Shown: positions 1 through 9,033, numbered from the stretch's first letter. The stretch: DNA of 64,000 nucleotides from Bacteroides faecichinchillae JCM 17102 (GCF_000614145.1 NZ_BAKK01000022.1:1-64000), one strand, 5' to 3'. Program-made: numbers and translations. The notes: generated by a model from the letters alone, not told the origin.

Positions 1-39
1 AAAGTTGCAAGGGCTTTCTTTTTATAAGAATTTACATGT

Positions 40-516
40 TTATAAGAATGTACTAGGACCAAGTATATCGTGCATATATGTTACATTACGTTTTCGTAAC
101 ATCATTCCACTAGGAGTATAAAAAAGCTGATATTTGATATCTACATTGTCTTGCCCTACTTTTATCACGATAATGGCTTGCCATTTAGGAAATTCTACCA
201 TTGTAACATCATCTACTACCCAACTGGCATAAGGACCTGCTACAAAGGAATTGTAAACTGTTGGAGAAAGTTGATCAAGACTTACAAGATCAGTTTGTGT
301 CATTTCCCATTGAGCTTGAGCGTTGAACCAGACGCTTTTGGTGAATCCGTTCATAACAAAGTTGGCACAATAGTAACCGGAATCTTGTGACCAAGCTACA
401 CCGCTTGCTTTTGGGTACATCTTTTTAAAAGCTGCCTGTACAATTGAAGGAGGTGCAATGGCAAAGATAGATACAGACAAGAACAACATAATTGTCAATA
501 GACTAAATTTCTTCAT
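40..516 (-). CDS. PepSY-like secreted protein
   Basis: A 158-residue protein with a clear N-terminal signal peptide (about residues 1-28), so it is probably exported to the periplasm. The mature part contains a pattern typical of the PepSY-like family of Bacteroidetes: AFKKMYPKASGVAW followed by beta-strand rich stretches with alternating aromatic residues. Members are small beta-sheet proteins of unknown function, often found in pairs. A second, shorter secreted protein of related look is encoded at 13110. No operon partner is visible; the gene stands alone downstream of an amylase operon terminator. The family call rests on sequence pattern only. Confidence 0.7.
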   Translation of the reverse strand: MKKFSLLTIMLFLSVSIFAIAPPSIVQAAFKKMYPKASGVAWSQDSGYYCANFVMNGFTKSVWFNAQAQWEMTQTDLVSLDQLSPTVYNSFVAGPYASWVVDDVTMVEFPKWQAIIVIKVGQDNVDIKYQLFYTPSGMMLRKRNVTYMHDILGPSTFL

Positions 517-858
517 AAGCTGTTGGTTTAGGAGATTTTTATCTAACTAAACAGCTTCCAAGAATTTTTGTTTTGTCATGGAAGTATAATTAAGGGTATA
601 TCTAGAACTATGTTGGTAATGATAGTTTTTTGTCATCGTCATATTACTGTCTATTTATTAGTGGTACAGCTGTTTAAATTGCTTCATTTAATCTTACAGA
701 ACGGTCGTCTTATAAAAGAAATAACGGTTCGTTTTGCATAAACGACCGCTATTTCTTTTAAATTAAGTATATTTTATTCGAATCATCTTTAACTTTTGAA
801 AGACTTTAATCTTTTTGACGATTCTTATATAACTTCTATAAAACTTTTGTCAACCAAT
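517..858. other. Intergenic region with one strong hairpin
   Basis: No coding sequence is supported here. It holds the upstream region of the PepSY-like gene and the hairpin at 713-760 that lies behind the amylase gene. The rest is AT-rich without a recognisable motif. Confidence 0.5.
713..760 (-). terminator. Hairpin downstream of the amylase operon
   Basis: An 11-bp outer arm (TAAAAGAAATA / TATTTCTTTTA) encloses an inner CGGT-CGTTT / AAACG-CCG arm and a short TGCAT loop. It lies about 100 bases after the amylase stop and reads into T-rich sequence on the minus strand, so it probably ends the leftward operon. Confidence 0.6.
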
Positions 859-2556
859 TTAAAATGTAATCTTTAATATTTTTGCATTATATCCTCCTAC
901 AGAAACTTCTGTAGCCTTATAAGGTAATAAACAAATATCTTCTTTTGCGCTTGTCAATAAATCTATTGCCTGATAAGTGTCCATTTGGGGAATCTGCAAA
1001 AAGTCGAATGCGTGTGAAGGTACATTAATTGCAATATTTACCAGCTGACTGTCAAAATTGACAACAATAAACAATAATTCGTTTTTGAATTTTCTCATGA
1101 AAGTATACTGTTTATGTTCGTTGAAGCGCCATCCATTTTGGTTAGCATACATAAGATCGAAGAAAACGCCATGTGCAATGGCTCGTTCTTCGTTACACAA
1201 CGTCAATACTTTCTGATAGACATTGTATAACCTCTTATGCTCTTCAGACAACATCTTACCATCAAACTTTCCACCATTTCGCCAACGACGAATAGTATCT
1301 ACGCTCCAGTAGTCAAAAATCGTTGTTCTGCCATCTCTTCCACTGAATCCTTCACTATCCATTCCCATTTCTCCAAATTCCTGACCGAAATAAATCATCA
1401 TAGGATTGGTACTCATACAAGCAGAGACAACGAGAGCAGGAATACCTTTGCGTGGATCACTAGCAAAGAAATCAGAAGCGATGCGCTGTTCATCATGGTT
1501 TTCCAGGAAGTTCAGCATTTTCTTTTCAATCCCGTTAAGGCTTTGCCAGCAATGTGTGATAGCCGATGCGGATGTGTATCCACAAGCTACATTGCGAAGT
1601 GTGTCGTATAAACCGACTTTATCGTATAGATAATCAAATTTTCCGCGGAACAGATAATTTCTGTATTCATTCGGATTATAGATTTCTGCAATAAAAAGAA
1701 TATCAGGATATGCTTCTTTAATTTGAGGTATTGCCCATTCCCAGAACTCTACAGGAACCATTTCCGCCATGTCACAACGGAACCCGTCAATATTCTTTGA
1801 TGCCCAGAATAAAAGGATATCCAACATCTTAATCCAAGTATCCGGAGTCGGGAAGAAGTGGCAAATTCCGCCGTTCTGATAATCTACTCCATAGTTTAAC
1901 TTGACTGTTTCGTACCAATCGTTAATATTGGGGGTTGCATCGAAACGGTTATTACCTGTAGCTTTAGCAGGAAATTCTCGATAAGGCTCAGCCGCACTTT
2001 CTTTCATATCAAATTGTCCACGAAGTTCGGCTTGTGGAATGTAGTAGAAATTGTTGTAAGGACTAAAAGAGTAGCTTGGATCATCATTTGCTCCAAGTTC
2101 TGTCGTTCCATCCGGTTGTGCGTCAGAATGATATTGGCGGGCAACGTGGTTAGGAACAAAATCAATGATCACTTTCAAACCTGCACGATGAGTACGGTGT
2201 ACCAGATTCTCAAACTCTCTCATTCGTTCCGGTACATCATTTGCCAGATCTGGATCTACGTCATAATAATCTTTGATTGCATAGGGTGAACCGGCTTTTC
2301 CTTTTACAATTGCCGGATGGTCAGGACGTATATTATATCTTCGGTAATCAGTCTGTGTGGCATGTTCGATAATTCCTGTATACCAAATGTGGGTGGTTCC
2401 TAACTTTTTAATTTCATTTAAAGCTTTGAGAGTAAAGTCTGCCATTTTACCACATCCGTTAGTGGTAATATCTCCATTATATATGCAATGGTTGTTATTG
2501 TTCCCAAACAGGCGGGTAAACACCTGGTAAATGATTATTTTCTTATCGTTATTCAT
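859..2556 (-). CDS. Alpha-amylase family glycoside hydrolase (GH13)
   Basis: Encodes a 565-residue GH13 (beta/alpha)8 hydrolase acting on alpha-glucans. Counting from the start chosen here, the conserved regions are all present: DFVPNH at 132-137, the nucleophile aspartate D262 in GFRCDMAE, the acid/base glutamate E291 in FIAEIYNP, and the third acid D355 in ENHDEQ. No signal peptide is seen, so the enzyme is likely cytoplasmic. An upstream in-frame ATG at 2598 would overlap the patatin stop codon; the ATG at 2556 lies 13 bases behind that stop and gives a normal N-terminus running straight into the first barrel strand. Substrate specificity (maltogenic, cyclomaltodextrin or glycogen-type) cannot be read from the sequence. 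Confidence 0.9.
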   Translation of the reverse strand: MNNDKKIIIYQVFTRLFGNNNNHCIYNGDITTNGCGKMADFTLKALNEIKKLGTTHIWYTGIIEHATQTDYRRYNIRPDHPAIVKGKAGSPYAIKDYYDVDPDLANDVPERMREFENLVHRTHRAGLKVIIDFVPNHVARQYHSDAQPDGTTELGANDDPSYSFSPYNNFYYIPQAELRGQFDMKESAAEPYREFPAKATGNNRFDATPNINDWYETVKLNYGVDYQNGGICHFFPTPDTWIKMLDILLFWASKNIDGFRCDMAEMVPVEFWEWAIPQIKEAYPDILFIAEIYNPNEYRNYLFRGKFDYLYDKVGLYDTLRNVACGYTSASAITHCWQSLNGIEKKMLNFLENHDEQRIASDFFASDPRKGIPALVVSACMSTNPMMIYFGQEFGEMGMDSEGFSGRDGRTTIFDYWSVDTIRRWRNGGKFDGKMLSEEHKRLYNVYQKVLTLCNEERAIAHGVFFDLMYANQNGWRFNEHKQYTFMRKFKNELLFIVVNFDSQLVNIAINVPSHAFDFLQIPQMDTYQAIDLLTSAKEDICLLPYKATEVSVGGYNAKILKITF

Positions 2557-2569
2557 ATAGAGTAGATTT

Positions 2570-3466
2570 TTATTTCCAAGTTTTTCCTTTCTTTTCAAGC
2601 AGTTGCTTTATTATATTATTAGCAGTCTGGTAACCTTGTCCGAAGATCTCTTCCGCTTTTTCCAATTCCGTATTGCCATAGCCATAGAGATTGTATGGTT
2701 CGACTAACAGATCGCATTTTTCTCTTTCGGGAAAGGTATTGGCACGGAACATAAAATGAAAAGAACGCATAGCAATACTTACAATATTCATTTTATAATC
2801 TTCTGCCATGATAGGACTTACATTGATTGCTACTACTTTGTCGCAAATCCTGCGGATGGTGGAAACTGGAAGATTCATCATTAATCCACCGTCTACATAG
2901 TTTGTTCCTTCGATATTGACAGGGGCAAACATAACAGGCATACAGCAGGAAGCTGCAACTCGTTCGGCAATGGAACCGCGATGGAAATGGACCATACGTC
3001 CATGATCGAGGTCAGTAGCTGTGATTATAAGTGGGATTTGGAGCTCCTCCAGATTCTTTACTTTCAGATTGGTTCGGAGAAAGTCCATGAATTCGCATAA
3101 ATCGAATAATCCCTTTTTAGGAATCACGAGCTTTGTCAAATCCTGAAATTTATGTCCGGAAAAGTAATCGAGTACTTTATGTGGTTCATTGCCGTCAGCA
3201 TAGAAGACTCCTGCAAGTGCTCCGGCACTAACACCAGAGATGATATCAGGTTTGATATCATGCTCTAACAATGCTTGCATTACTCCCAAATGTGCAAATC
3301 CTTTAATAAATCCTCCGCTTAAAGCGTATCCTATTTGATATTTACGGTTATTCCAATTGTTGGTAATTACTCCATGAGTTATTTCCTTTCTTTTATTCGG
3401 TACGAATTTAGTGAAATTATTGATAGTAGAAGGAATATAACAAATAGTTTTTTGAATAGTTCCCAA
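2570..3466 (-). CDS. Patatin-like phospholipase / acyl hydrolase
   Basis: A 298-residue patatin-family serine hydrolase. The glycine-rich oxyanion motif GGFIKG is at 51-56, the nucleophile S80 sits in GVSAG, and the second member of the Ser-Asp dyad is D192 in VDGG. No signal peptide is visible; N-terminal residues 1-40 precede the catalytic fold and are not conserved-looking. The family cleaves acyl esters of phospholipids or other lipids. It sits 34 bases behind the polyferredoxin gene and just before the amylase gene on the same strand, so it may be cotranscribed with both. The true substrate is unknown. Confidence 0.88.
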   Translation of the reverse strand: MGTIQKTICYIPSTINNFTKFVPNKRKEITHGVITNNWNNRKYQIGYALSGGFIKGFAHLGVMQALLEHDIKPDIISGVSAGALAGVFYADGNEPHKVLDYFSGHKFQDLTKLVIPKKGLFDLCEFMDFLRTNLKVKNLEELQIPLIITATDLDHGRMVHFHRGSIAERVAASCCMPVMFAPVNIEGTNYVDGGLMMNLPVSTIRRICDKVVAINVSPIMAEDYKMNIVSIAMRSFHFMFRANTFPEREKCDLLVEPYNLYGYGNTELEKAEEIFGQGYQTANNIIKQLLEKKGKTWK

Positions 3467-3500
3467 TTCCGGGAACGATTATTCGTCTTTGTATTACAAT

Positions 3501-5060
3501 TTAGAATCCGAAATCGTCTACTTTTACATTTTGTTCTTCTGTCTCTTTGAAGGGTTTCGCTTCTTTCTGAATGGAATTTCCTTCAATATATACTGCACGA
3601 AATGGGCGGGATGGACATACATATTCACATCCGCCACAGCCTACACATATTTCTTTATTAATTTTGGGGAGAGTTAATCCATTTCTGAAAGGTACCATAG
3701 AAATAGCCTGTGTAGGACAGTGTTCGGAGCATGCTCCACAACTTGTCCCTTCAGTATATACAATACAATTCTCCTCAACAAAAACGACATATCCCATTTG
3801 ATTGAGATGTTTTTGTTCTACAGTTAGCGGACGAATAGCACCATTGGGACAAACATCACCACAAACTGTACAGTCAAAATTACAAAAACCTTTATCGAAG
3901 TTTACGGTAGGTTGCATCATGCCTGAAAGTCCATATTCGGAGAAAGATGGTTTCAATACATGAGATGGACATTTGCTCACACAAAGATGACATGATGTAC
4001 ATTTCTGTTGGAATTCTTCTCTGCTAACTGATCCCGGAGGAGTAATTGGATTTTTCTTCGTGTATGGCTTCTGGCCTCCCATAGTAGCAACAGAAGCTTT
4101 GGCTTTAGTCAGAATCTTAGGAGTTGTTCCAGCCATAATGCCTGCTGTCAAGAAACGGCGTTTAGACATATCTACAGCCGTTATTTCCTTTTCTACTGAA
4201 GTTTTCCGCTTTTTCTTAGGAGTGTTCTCTTTTTGCTTTAAGGAAGGGCTATATATTAAAGCTTTCTGTTTACAAACATTTAAACAATCGAAACAATTTA
4301 CGCAACGACTATGGTCGATAAAGTGTTCTTTACTATCAATACATGCTGCTTTACATTTAGTTGCACAAAGACCACAGCCATTGCATTTGTTGGTATCGAT
4401 CCGGATTTTAAACAGTGAAAATTGACTCAAGAATCCCAAAACAGTTCCTACAGGACAAATTGTATTACACCATGTACGTCCATGCTTCCAAGCAAGTATA
4501 ATGATGATTCCTAACGTAACGATCGCAATGACAAAAGATGAAAGACTAAGAATAGACGCATCTACCCGATAGAACGTATAATTATCAAACTTAGAGAAAA
4601 TAGATTCCAGCAGGTTGTTGCCTAATATGTATACAGGTTTGAATACATTGGTAATAATTCGTCCGAAAGCACTGTATGGATCAAGCAAACCCAGTAATAG
4701 AGGGAGTTTGCATAAAAAAGTAATGATAACTACCCCCAGTATACCCCAGCGTAATATGTTTTTAGCTGCACTGTAATTATATCTTTTTTTCTTTTTTCCG
4801 GTTGATTTTGAAATCCTAGCAATAATATCTTGCAAAATTCCCATCGGACAAATGGTAGAGCAGTAAATACGGCCGAATAATAGACTAAGCACTATCAATA
4901 CAATAAGTATACCTACACTGAGCGAAAGCAGGGCAGGAACGAATTGTATATGTGCCAACCTATGAAAACTGTTAGGTAATAGCTCTGCAAAATCGAGAAA
5001 ATAAAAAGTTATCAGTGCAAATAATATAACTGATATTCCTATACGTATCTTTCTTAACAT
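3501..5060 (-). CDS. Membrane-bound polyferredoxin (NapH/NosR-like 4Fe-4S protein)
   Basis: A 519-residue iron-sulfur protein. The N-terminal part has several membrane helices and two CxxxCP motifs (CSTICP and CNTICP) as in NapH, NosR and CcoG. Next come paired ferredoxin motifs (CNGCGLCATKC and CVNCFDCLNVC), then a lysine-rich linker and an internal SKRRFLTAG segment resembling a Tat signal. The C-terminal half carries more clusters: CTSCHLCVSKCP, CTVCGDVCP, CGACSEHCP and CVGCGGCEYVCP. The family moves electrons across or along the membrane. Six bases separate it from the upstream DUF362 gene, so the two are probably cotranscribed. The Tat-like internal segment suggests the last ferredoxin domains may face the periplasm; that is inference. 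Confidence 0.85.
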   Translation of the reverse strand: MLRKIRIGISVILFALITFYFLDFAELLPNSFHRLAHIQFVPALLSLSVGILIVLIVLSLLFGRIYCSTICPMGILQDIIARISKSTGKKKKRYNYSAAKNILRWGILGVVIITFLCKLPLLLGLLDPYSAFGRIITNVFKPVYILGNNLLESIFSKFDNYTFYRVDASILSLSSFVIAIVTLGIIIILAWKHGRTWCNTICPVGTVLGFLSQFSLFKIRIDTNKCNGCGLCATKCKAACIDSKEHFIDHSRCVNCFDCLNVCKQKALIYSPSLKQKENTPKKKRKTSVEKEITAVDMSKRRFLTAGIMAGTTPKILTKAKASVATMGGQKPYTKKNPITPPGSVSREEFQQKCTSCHLCVSKCPSHVLKPSFSEYGLSGMMQPTVNFDKGFCNFDCTVCGDVCPNGAIRPLTVEQKHLNQMGYVVFVEENCIVYTEGTSCGACSEHCPTQAISMVPFRNGLTLPKINKEICVGCGGCEYVCPSRPFRAVYIEGNSIQKEAKPFKETEEQNVKVDDFGF

Positions 5061-5066
5061 TGTGTT

Positions 5067-6002
5067 TTACATCTTAATTCGCTTCACATTCAGTTTGTCG
5101 ATATCCATTGTTCCTACTTTCAGTGCTTCTCCTTTAGAGAGATGTCCTACTGTATCCAAAGGCATATCCCGTACTTGATTGAAGAATTTGGCAGCAGCAG
5201 TATCTACTGCTACAATATCCGGAGAAATGAACAATCCTTTTGCCAACACTACATCTGATTCGGAACGTCCACGTGGACCATTTGTTTTCATGATACGATA
5301 GGCATCGACGACATTGAGAACTGCTTTCTTTTCCATGGTACAAATATCTGCAATACATTGTTGTAAATCATGTTGATGGAAGAATCCGCGATCCCATACA
5401 ATGCCCATATGGTTCTTCATAGAAATCGTCAGATTAGCTCCTCCATGGTTTTTGAGTATAGGCACATTGATCCATGCATCACAGTTTACGATAGCCTCAT
5501 GTACTTTTGCCTTTTTCATATTTACACCGTTTGGTAAGTCTATCTGTTTATAATAAGATTCCAGATGAGCTGGCATTATTTTTGCGCCGGTGTTTTTTAC
5601 TACAGCTTCAATACCACTATTTTTGTAACATTTCTGCCAATCGTCACAAGTGTGATCGAATACAGTTACTTCTTTTGCTCCGGCAGCAAAACATTGTTTG
5701 ATGATTTCAGCCACTAATTTAGGGTTGGTGTTTCCAGCTAACTCAGGAACTTTATCCCAACCAATATTGGGTTTAACGACTACTTTTTGACCGGGCTTTA
5801 TGAATTGTTTCATGCCACCTAATTCTTTAATAGCACGTCGAAACATCTCTTCCGGTTCTCCACCCATAACAGCCACCAAGTCCGGTTTACCTCCTTTAGG
5901 TGCATTGATTGTCTGAGTAAGAACTTCCATTGCCTCAGACCGTTGTATTGTAAAAGCAGCACCAGTAATTGCTACTGCTTTAAAGAAGTCTCTTCTATCC
6001 AT
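5067..6002 (-). CDS. DUF362 protein with Tat-type signal
   Basis: A 311-residue DUF362 protein. Residues 3-8 read RRDFFK followed by an apolar stretch, which fits a Tat signal for export of a folded, possibly cofactor-loaded protein. The body carries DUF362 hallmarks such as VVVKPNIGW, VTVFDHTCDDW, and NVPILKNHGGANLTISMKNHMG. No ferredoxin cysteine clusters are present, unlike the other DUF362 protein of the cluster at 6595. The biochemical activity of DUF362 is not established. Position between the ECF-S-like membrane protein and the polyferredoxin suggests a redox partner role. Confidence 0.85.
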   Translation of the reverse strand: MDRRDFFKAVAITGAAFTIQRSEAMEVLTQTINAPKGGKPDLVAVMGGEPEEMFRRAIKELGGMKQFIKPGQKVVVKPNIGWDKVPELAGNTNPKLVAEIIKQCFAAGAKEVTVFDHTCDDWQKCYKNSGIEAVVKNTGAKIMPAHLESYYKQIDLPNGVNMKKAKVHEAIVNCDAWINVPILKNHGGANLTISMKNHMGIVWDRGFFHQHDLQQCIADICTMEKKAVLNVVDAYRIMKTNGPRGRSESDVVLAKGLFISPDIVAVDTAAAKFFNQVRDMPLDTVGHLSKGEALKVGTMDIDKLNVKRIKM

Positions 6003-6012
6003 TTTTATAGTT

Positions 6013-6528
6013 TTAAAGTTTAGCTATTGCTTTCAGCAAGGCGTAGCCGCCGAACCATTGAATAAGCATTCCCGGTATACCCATGCGGAAATCCTGTGCT
6101 GCTACATAGAAATCTCCTACAAGTATCCATTCGAATGCAGTCCCTATGATTTGATAAGAGAGCACAACTCCGAGAACTGCTAACAGGGAGACTGACTTTA
6201 CAGTTCGAGCTGCAATTGCAGCAGTTCCTGCAAGTAAAGTTGATTTTATCAATATTGCTGGTAAAACTGCGGCTGCAGGCATTGCAAATAGCAAATGATT
6301 GATGACAGGTGAGAGAATAGCCGTTAGCAATCCTACCCGAAAACCATATTTATACGAAGCAATTAACGTGAAAAAATAGAGGGGCAATAAAGTCGGACCA
6401 CCAAAAGGAACGAGATGACATAATTGTGGTAGAGCGATGTTACCTGCTACAAATAATAAAGCGAACAGGTATGTTTTCACGTTGCTGTAATTCAGCGAAT
6501 AGAGTTTGGCAGATGTTTCCATTTTCAT
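6013..6528 (-). CDS. ECF-transporter S-component-like membrane protein
   Basis: A 171-residue protein with about five or six hydrophobic helices and little else. Size and helix pattern, with short loops such as VPFGGPTLLPLYFF and YKYGFRVGLLTAILSPVINH, resemble the substrate-binding S components of ECF vitamin transporters. No EcfA ATPase or EcfT gene lies nearby, so it would have to share a module encoded elsewhere or act alone. It lies 10 bases upstream of the Tat-DUF362 gene on the same strand. The ligand cannot be predicted. Family assignment is moderate. Confidence 0.6.
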   Translation of the reverse strand: MKMETSAKLYSLNYSNVKTYLFALLFVAGNIALPQLCHLVPFGGPTLLPLYFFTLIASYKYGFRVGLLTAILSPVINHLLFAMPAAAVLPAILIKSTLLAGTAAIAARTVKSVSLLAVLGVVLSYQIIGTAFEWILVGDFYVAAQDFRMGIPGMLIQWFGGYALLKAIAKL

Positions 6529-6594
6529 TAATAACTTTAATGTTTAGATTATAATATCTTAAGAATTAGACCTTTCTTGATGGAAAAGGTTTAA

Positions 6595-7716
6595 TCAGAC
6601 TTGTATAATTTCGTAATTCATTGTTCCTAATCCGATCTTTTCGGCATGTTCCAGTCCGGCAAGCCAATTGGTATTGGGGTGCATCAAATGAAACTTATCG
6701 TGTCCGCAGAGATCATTATGTTCATGTTTTTCGGATAATCGGTTACCACTGTGTAGAATAGGGGCTTTGATTACCATATCGGCGCAAGCTTTATCCAGTG
6801 CTACCGGATCGAGTGAAGCAAGTATTCCTAAATCTGGAATAATAGCTGCATCGTTATGATTCCAACAATCACATTCGGGTGATACGTTCATAATAAAACT
6901 GACATGGAAGTGAGGTTTGTCTTTAACCACTGCTAATGAGTATTCTGCGATCTTATAATTTAGCCGTTCGGAAGTATCTTCATCGCCCATAATAGCTCCG
7001 TTATACTGGCAAAGGGCTACACATTGACCGCAACCGATACATTTGTTATAGTCAATTTCTGCTTTTCGCCGAATATTTAAATGTACGGCATCGTGGGCGC
7101 AATGTTTTACACAGATGTTGCATCCTATGCAGCTTTCCATATCTATTTTAGGTTGAGAGGCACTATGAAGTTCCAACTTACCGGCAACACTAGCACATCC
7201 CATACCTAGATTTTTCAATGCTCCACCAAAACCTGCCTGCTCGTGCCCTTTGAAATGATTCATACTGATGATAATATCTGCATCGGCAATGGCAGTTCCT
7301 ATCTTTGGTGCTTTGCAATATTCACCATCTAATGCTATTTCTTTACAGTCTGTTCCTTTCAGGCCATCACCAATAATAACCTGACATTGAGCAGAGATTG
7401 GATTGAAACCATTTTCCATTGCACTTTGCAAATGATCTACAGCATTAGCTCGACGACCGGAATAGAGTGTATTACAATCTGTCAGGAATGGTTTAGCACC
7501 AGAACTTCGAAGTAAATTAGCCATTCTTGCAGCATAATTGGGACGAATATATGCTAGGTTTCCTGGTTCTCCAAAGTGTATTTTGATAGCGACAAAACTG
7601 TCTTTCAGAGGTAGGGTAGTGATACCTGCTTTCTTTACCAGACGTTCCATTTTATCCAAAAGATTGGACGTAGGAGTAGTTCTAAGATTTGTATAATATA
7701 CTTTTGACGTTTGCAT
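6595..7716 (-). CDS. DUF362 protein with 2[4Fe-4S] ferredoxin domain
   Basis: A 373-residue cytoplasmic DUF362 protein with no signal peptide. The N-terminal DUF362 region (VAIKIHFGEPGN, PFLTDCNTLY, MNHFKGHEQAGFGGALKNLGMG) is followed by two ferredoxin clusters, CIGCNICVKHC and CIGCGQCVALC, in the middle of the chain, then a C-terminal DUF362 stretch ending SLDPVALDKACAD. It is the first gene of a leftward set that also holds an ECF-S-like protein, a Tat-exported DUF362 protein and a polyferredoxin. Family members are thought to take part in electron transfer but no reaction is established. Confidence 0.85.
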   Translation of the reverse strand: MQTSKVYYTNLRTTPTSNLLDKMERLVKKAGITTLPLKDSFVAIKIHFGEPGNLAYIRPNYAARMANLLRSSGAKPFLTDCNTLYSGRRANAVDHLQSAMENGFNPISAQCQVIIGDGLKGTDCKEIALDGEYCKAPKIGTAIADADIIISMNHFKGHEQAGFGGALKNLGMGCASVAGKLELHSASQPKIDMESCIGCNICVKHCAHDAVHLNIRRKAEIDYNKCIGCGQCVALCQYNGAIMGDEDTSERLNYKIAEYSLAVVKDKPHFHVSFIMNVSPECDCWNHNDAAIIPDLGILASLDPVALDKACADMVIKAPILHSGNRLSEKHEHNDLCGHDKFHLMHPNTNWLAGLEHAEKIGLGTMNYEIIQV

Positions 7717-7744
7717 AGTTAGTAATTTGTGAGTTTATTGCTTA

Positions 7745-7752
7745 CAAAAGTA
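7745..7752 (-). promoter_or_regulatory. Bacteroides-type -7 box for the DUF362 operon
   Basis: The minus strand reads TACTTTTG, matching the TAnnTTTG -7 consensus of Bacteroides, 29 bases before the DUF362-ferredoxin start codon. No convincing -33 TTTG is seen. Confidence 0.5.
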
Positions 7753-7992
7753 ATGTAATTTTTGAATAGCACATTGTTATTCTGTTGTTTTTTCGCAAAA
7801 AAAGCTGAAAAAAGGCAGTCATTATCCAATTTTTAACGCTCTTATGTACCCTATGTTTTCTCATTTTTAAAGACTATTGTGAAAGTAAATCTAATCAAGA
7901 GGAACCCGAATATAATGTAAAGTGAAATAGAAACTAAAGCAAGAGACCGTAAGAGGTAATCAAATTTTAGTTTTGCAATAGGTTTACGTTTA

Positions 7993-8076
7993 GTTTCATT
8001 AGGATGAAACTTCTAGTTTCACACTTTGAAACCAACAGTTTCATCGGGTGAAACTATTGGTTTCAAGGCATGAAAC
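7993..8076. repeat. Four tandem GTTTCA-N5/6-TGAAAC dyads, 22-bp period
   Basis: Four successive imperfect palindromes, each GTTTCA (second unit GTTTCAC) then 5-6 bases then TGAAAC, occupy 7993-8010, 8016-8032, 8038-8054 and 8060-8076. The TGAAAC halves start at 8005, 8027, 8049 and 8071, exactly 22 bases apart, about two helical turns. Core and spacer bases differ between units, while the half sites are kept. This looks like an array of protein-binding sites or of small hairpins rather than a simple slipped repeat. Confidence 0.85.
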
Positions 8077-8301
8077 TGTTTCTTGTATTAGATGGAACAA
8101 AATTTTGTGACTTTATATTAGATATAGAGGCATGGACTATGATTGGTAAAGGTTCTTATTCAGTCGTTCTTCTCATAATATTTCATAGTCTATATGGGGG
8201 TACTTCAATAAAATTTGGAGGAGACAATAATGACCAATGACACACTGTTCTTTTTTATGAATATGTATGTCATAACAATAAAAAGGGCTGATACTCAAGA
8301 A

Positions 8302-9033
8302 CTATTGAATTTTACGATAAACGTCATCAAACGGCACCCTGCACCGTTCTCCCCAGATTCCTTTATTTCCATCCCGTATACCGCAGGGGATAACCATATT
8401 TATTTCAGCTCCATAAGGCAATTTCAGGGCTCTTTTAAGCCTCCGACTATCCAAACCTTCTAGCGGACAGGTATCATACCCTTCGTTTGCCATTGCAATC
8501 ATAAATGTCTGAGCAGCGAGTGCACAAGATTTATGTGCAACAACACGCATATCATTTTCAGAAACCTCGAGCATCATCGGACGGAAAATACTGATGACGT
8601 TAGCCAGCAGTTTTCTGAACAGCCCTAAAATTCCGAAGAAACGGGCATAAACAAACGGCATTAATATCCCATAGTACAATTCTCTGTCTTTAATACGTTT
8701 AGCTTGACGTTCTTTCGGACTATTACGGTGAATATTTTCCTTCTCAAACTTAAGTACATACTTTGCACGCTTCCTATATAGATCTCGTCGTACAACAAAA
8801 ACGACCACTTGTGAAGCAGTGGCGGTCGATTTCTGGTCGAGACAAGCTTTTGAAACTTTTGCTAGCAATTCTGGTTGTATGATATGGTAAAATTCCCACA
8901 ATTGCATATCTGAACTGTTAGGAGCTAACGTTGCCAGTTCCAAGCAATGTTTTACCTTTTCCGGGTCTATAGTTTTTTCTTTATCATACGCCCGTACGGA
9001 ACGACGGTAATGGAGAACTTCATCTATATTCAT
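8302..9033 (-). CDS. Nitroreductase family protein
   Basis: A 243-residue FMN-dependent nitroreductase-fold oxidoreductase. The N-terminal RRSVRAY motif (residues 9-15) and LAPNSSDMQLWEF are the usual FMN and substrate contacts; the C-terminal EMNMVIPCGIRDG-like stretch (INMVIPCGIRDGNKG) closes the fold. It carries an extra basic, partly hydrophobic insertion in the middle (YAKRIKDRELYYG and FFGILGLFRKLLAN), longer than in minimal family members. Physiological substrate is unknown. It is transcribed alone, leftward. Confidence 0.85.
   Translation of the reverse strand: MNIDEVLHYRRSVRAYDKEKTIDPEKVKHCLELATLAPNSSDMQLWEFYHIIQPELLAKVSKACLDQKSTATASQVVVFVVRRDLYRKRAKYVLKFEKENIHRNSPKERQAKRIKDRELYYGILMPFVYARFFGILGLFRKLLANVISIFRPMMLEVSENDMRVVAHKSCALAAQTFMIAMANEGYDTCPLEGLDSRRLKRALKLPYGAEINMVIPCGIRDGNKGIWGERCRVPFDDVYRKIQ

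Larger units (their letters stand above)
7717..8301. other. Intergenic region holding a promoter box and a dyad array
   Basis: No credible gene in 585 bases. It contains a TACTTTTG -7 box close to the DUF362 gene, the four-unit GTTTCA/TGAAAC array at 7993-8076, and a weak inverted repeat GACTATGA / TCATAGTC (8135-8142 and 8183-8190) on the side of the nitroreductase 3' end. Confidence 0.6.

Noticed and set aside
7993-8076. CRISPR array
   Set aside because: Units are dyads with only 5-6 variable bases inside and 5 between; real spacers are about 30 bases and no cas genes are near.
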